Assembly: GCF_003725955.1 (NCBI RefSeq)
Contig: NZ_QIBZ01000005.1
Span: 62,001 to 126,000 of the forward strand
Source: Slackia isoflavoniconvertens
GTDB lineage: Bacteria > Actinomycetota > Coriobacteriia > Coriobacteriales > Eggerthellaceae
Direction of reading: 5' to 3'
DNA: 64,000 nt
The translations under genes were made by a program, and so were the position numbers. The notes beneath the pieces were generated by a model. That model saw only the letters and a program-made list of their open reading frames with translations. It was not told the DNA's origin and did not search any database. This document shows, in pieces, positions 61,841 to 64,000 of this stretch (its first letter is position 1; every line of letters begins with the position of its first letter).

Positions 61841-62299
61841 CTATCTCTCGACGCTTCGCTGTGCGCGGGGCGCCTCGTGCTCGGCGGCGCGGCTCGCCTG
61901 GCGGGCGTGCTCGGCGCGCTCCGCGAGGTAGCGCGAGCGCCCTGCGTCAACGGCCTCCTTGAGCTGCGCCGGCATGACCTTCACGGTGTCCTTGACCGCG
62001 CGGCCGCCCTCGTCGAGCTCGGGCCGGCCGTCCGGTCCCATCACCGTCTTCCTCAGCCACACCTCGCGGTTCGCGAGCAGCGGTATGTCCCTGAAGTCGG
62101 CCCCCTTGAAGCGGCTCTCGTTCACGAACATGGGGCTGAACTCGTAGCCTCCCACGTCCACGCCGTCGACGACGGTGCCCTTGGGAAGGGTCGCCGAGTT
62201 GAAGGTCCTGGCCTCGCCGGTCGCGCGGTCGGTGTACTCGATTCCCTCGCGCACGAAGCTCTTGTGCAGCGAGAGGTACACGTTTTTCCTCTCATCCAT
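61841..62299 (-). CDS. Hypothetical protein of the transfer region
   Basis: A 152-residue protein: KNVYLSLHKSFVREGIEYTD, FNSATLPKGTVVDGVDVGGYEF, REVWLRKTVMGPDGRPELDEGG, then a basic helical tail. Strong ribosome binding site (AAGGAGG). No family assigned with certainty; the beta-rich N-terminal part could be an OB-like single-strand binding fold, but this is a guess. Lies between the pilin and the VirB6/TrbL-like gene. Confidence 0.6.
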   Translation of the reverse strand: MDERKNVYLSLHKSFVREGIEYTDRATGEARTFNSATLPKGTVVDGVDVGGYEFSPMFVNESRFKGADFRDIPLLANREVWLRKTVMGPDGRPELDEGGRAVKDTVKVMPAQLKEAVDAGRSRYLAERAEHARQASRAAEHEAPRAQRSVER

Positions 62300-62408
62300 G
62301 TCTTTCCTCCTTTTCGTCGTTCGTCTGTGCTTGTCTTCTTCCGCCGGGACGCGTGCCCCGGCGCGGCGCCCCTATCTCATGGCGACCGCCCCCTTCCTCG
62401 CTTTTCCG

Positions 62409-63410
62409 CTAGAAGCCGCTCACGATGTCGCGCGCCCAGGAGCCGCTCTTCACGAGGGCCAGGATGAGCAGCACGCACATGGCCAGGTACTGCAGCGCGT
62501 AGGTGAGCCCGTTCGCGACCGCGTCGGCCGGGGTGCCCGTCCCGGGGTTCGCCCCGGTGAGCCCGCCGAGCACGAGCGGGAACGATATGAGCAGCACGAG
62601 GATGATGACGCCGGCGATGCAGACCGCCCCGAAGCTCTTCAGGTAGCCAAGGCCTATCTGGCGCGTGGCGTCCATGCCGAGGAACGCCAGCGGGATCGGG
62701 GCGAACGCGGCCATGATGTAGAGCTGGAGCGCGCGGGCCCAGCAGACCACGAGGGCGACGACGTAGGCCGCCAGCACCACGACCCAGCTGATGAGGCTCA
62801 CGACGAGCATGGCGATGAGCGACGGGATGTCGTCGTCGGTGGTGACGACGGACACCTCGGGCAGGTCGAGCGCGCCTCCGGCGCCGAAGAGCGCCTCGAC
62901 TCGGTCGATGGCGAGCCCGCAGACCTCGTAGACCGACGCCATCAGGTCGAAGCTGTTCTGTATGAGGAACAGGAACACGGCGAAGAACACGAGGAGGAAA
63001 ACGACCTCCTTGACGCCGGGAAGGCTCTGGCTGCCGTCCATGCGCTGGGAGATCTCGATGAGCTTCAGGGTGAAGACCAGGCCGAGCACCCCGCACCCGA
63101 TCGGCAGGATGGCAACCTGCCACACGCCCCGGGCGACGTCGTGCATGGTCAGGTCGCTCGAGCTCGTGAGCATGTGCGCGAAGTCGGCCGAGAGGATCCC
63201 GTTCGCGCCGATCGACCCGAGCACGCCCGTTTGCGCCTTGAACATCCAGTTGCAGCAGTCGCGCAGGAGGCCGCACAGCCAATCGTTGACGTCCCCGGCT
63301 ATGTCGGCGTATGCCGGCTGCGCGGGGACGAGCAGGAGCGCGCAGAGGGCGAACGCCGTCGCGGCGGAGACGGCGAAGACCCTTCGGCGTCGCGATTCAA
63401 GCGCCCTCAC
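62409..63410 (-). CDS. VirB6/TrbL-like conjugation membrane protein
   Basis: A 333-residue membrane protein; GTG at 63410 with GGAGG upstream. Signal-like N-terminus (FALCALLLVPAQPAYA), then several membrane helices (VAILPIGCGVLGLVFTLKLI, VVFLLVFFAVFLFLIQNSF, IAMLVVSLISWVVVLAAYVV, MAAFAPIPLAFLG, GAVCIAGVIILVLLISFPLV). The central pattern ARALQLYIMAAFAPIPLAFL resembles polytopic VirB6/TrbL-type components of type IV secretion systems. It starts two bases before the stop of the upstream gene and is probably the inner-membrane channel part. Confidence 0.72.
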   Translation of the reverse strand: MRALESRRRRVFAVSAATAFALCALLLVPAQPAYADIAGDVNDWLCGLLRDCCNWMFKAQTGVLGSIGANGILSADFAHMLTSSSDLTMHDVARGVWQVAILPIGCGVLGLVFTLKLIEISQRMDGSQSLPGVKEVVFLLVFFAVFLFLIQNSFDLMASVYEVCGLAIDRVEALFGAGGALDLPEVSVVTTDDDIPSLIAMLVVSLISWVVVLAAYVVALVVCWARALQLYIMAAFAPIPLAFLGMDATRQIGLGYLKSFGAVCIAGVIILVLLISFPLVLGGLTGANPGTGTPADAVANGLTYALQYLAMCVLLILALVKSGSWARDIVSGF

Positions 63411-63412
63411 GG

Positions 63413-64000
63413 TTACATCGCCTCCAGCGAACCGCCGCGCGAGACCACGGTGACCACCGTCGAGGCGGGGTCGTCGAGCGTGAAGGTCGTCGACGCGACG
63501 TTCCCGGCGTAGTCGAGCCACACCTCCTTGTCCCAGGAGGCACCCGTCGCCTGCGGGGATACCTCCGCCGCCTTCCTGGCGACGATGTCTTCGATGTCGG
63601 CCGAGTCTGCGCCCAGCGCCTCGGAGAGGCGGCCGTCGGTGCCGGTGACGGAGAACGCTCCGTCTTGCGCCTTCTGGGGCACGTAGGCCTGCGTCAGGAG
63701 GTCGCAGGCCAGGGTGCGGGCGTCCCCGTCGCCCGAGACCTGGATGAACGAGAGGCCTCCCGGCTTCTCCTTGGTTCCCTTGACGTCGATGGGCACGCTG
63801 AGCACGCCGCCGGCCTCGGAGGGCTCCTCGGCCGAGAAGAACCAGGCGCGCTCGGTGCCGCCTGAGCTCTCCACCATGGCGCCTTCGACGATCCGCAGCG
63901 TGGCTGTCGGGTCGTCGGCGCCCGTCCATGCGGTGTTCCAGAGCGCCTCGGCGCCCGAGGCGGCCTTCCCGGTTGCCGCGTCGGCGCCTGCAGCCGCGGG
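63413..64000 (-). CDS. Conjugal-transfer region protein (partial, start beyond window)
   Basis: Open on the minus strand from the right edge to the stop at 63413. The visible C-terminal 195 residues begin PAAAGADAATGKAASGAEAL and include RAWFFSAEEPSEAGGVLSVP, FIQVSGDGDARTLACDLLTQ and a C-terminal DKEVWLDYAGNVASTTFTLD. No family recognised. A Met at 63877 is internal, not a credible start, since reading continues upstream. Directly precedes the VirB6/TrbL-like gene and is probably cotranscribed. Confidence 0.6.
   Translation of the reverse strand, partial: PAAAGADAATGKAASGAEALWNTAWTGADDPTATLRIVEGAMVESSGGTERAWFFSAEEPSEAGGVLSVPIDVKGTKEKPGGLSFIQVSGDGDARTLACDLLTQAYVPQKAQDGAFSVTGTDGRLSEALGADSADIEDIVARKAAEVSPQATGASWDKEVWLDYAGNVASTTFTLDDPASTVVTVVSRGGSLEAM

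Overview
The window looks like a chromosome segment of an anaerobic gut actinobacterium of the Coriobacteriia, probably Eggerthellaceae. This is inferred from gene content and style: class III fructose-bisphosphatase, bile salt hydrolase, glycyl radical enzyme, two PiT transporters, mixed ATG/GTG starts, and GC-rich conjugative cargo with VaFE pilin and class B sortase. The species cannot be named from the sequence alone.

Layout. (1) 1-4.7 kb: a minus-strand operon of three overlapping tyrosine recombinases (Tn554/RIT-like), the last running off the left edge, ending at a dyad and a terminator. (2) 4.7-33.8 kb: host-like chromosome. It carries a NifX-like protein, YddG-like exporter, two MITE-like repeats around a predicted nuclease gene, pit/usp, a peptide deformylase homologue lacking its catalytic Glu, bile salt hydrolase, two MFS transporters, a radical SAM protein, pyridoxamine kinase, rsmJ, fbp, mtnN, a second pit, a glycyl radical enzyme with its activase and a NhaC-type transporter behind a structured leader, a YedZ/MsrQ-like protein, ung, a ClC channel and guaA. 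(3) 33.8-64 kb: an integrative mobile element apparently inserted at the 3' end of guaA. It has an arm-site-like repeat cluster, repressor, excisionase and integrase. Next come a minus-strand type III restriction-modification cassette enlarged with a SNF2 helicase, DUF4391, DUF4268 and one unknown protein, and a low-GC tet(W) cassette with its attenuator and a relic of a large serine recombinase. The rest is a very GC-rich backbone: YraN-like protein, ParA/ParB, MobC, relaxase, EcsC protein, sortase B, VaFE pilin and a VirB6/TrbL-like protein, running off the right edge.

How parts fit. The repressor/excisionase promoter at 34.9 kb and the parA promoter at 52.25 kb share the same 15-bp operator format (GTAC, six to seven bases, GTACG). 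This suggests that the two halves belong to one element under one regulator, with the R-M cassette and tet(W) as cargo. The right attachment site must lie beyond the window. The most interesting leads are the glycyl radical enzyme with a Cys-Ile-Gln active-site motif plus its leader RNA, the extended R-M cassette, and the shared operator. I saw no tRNA, rRNA or CRISPR array.
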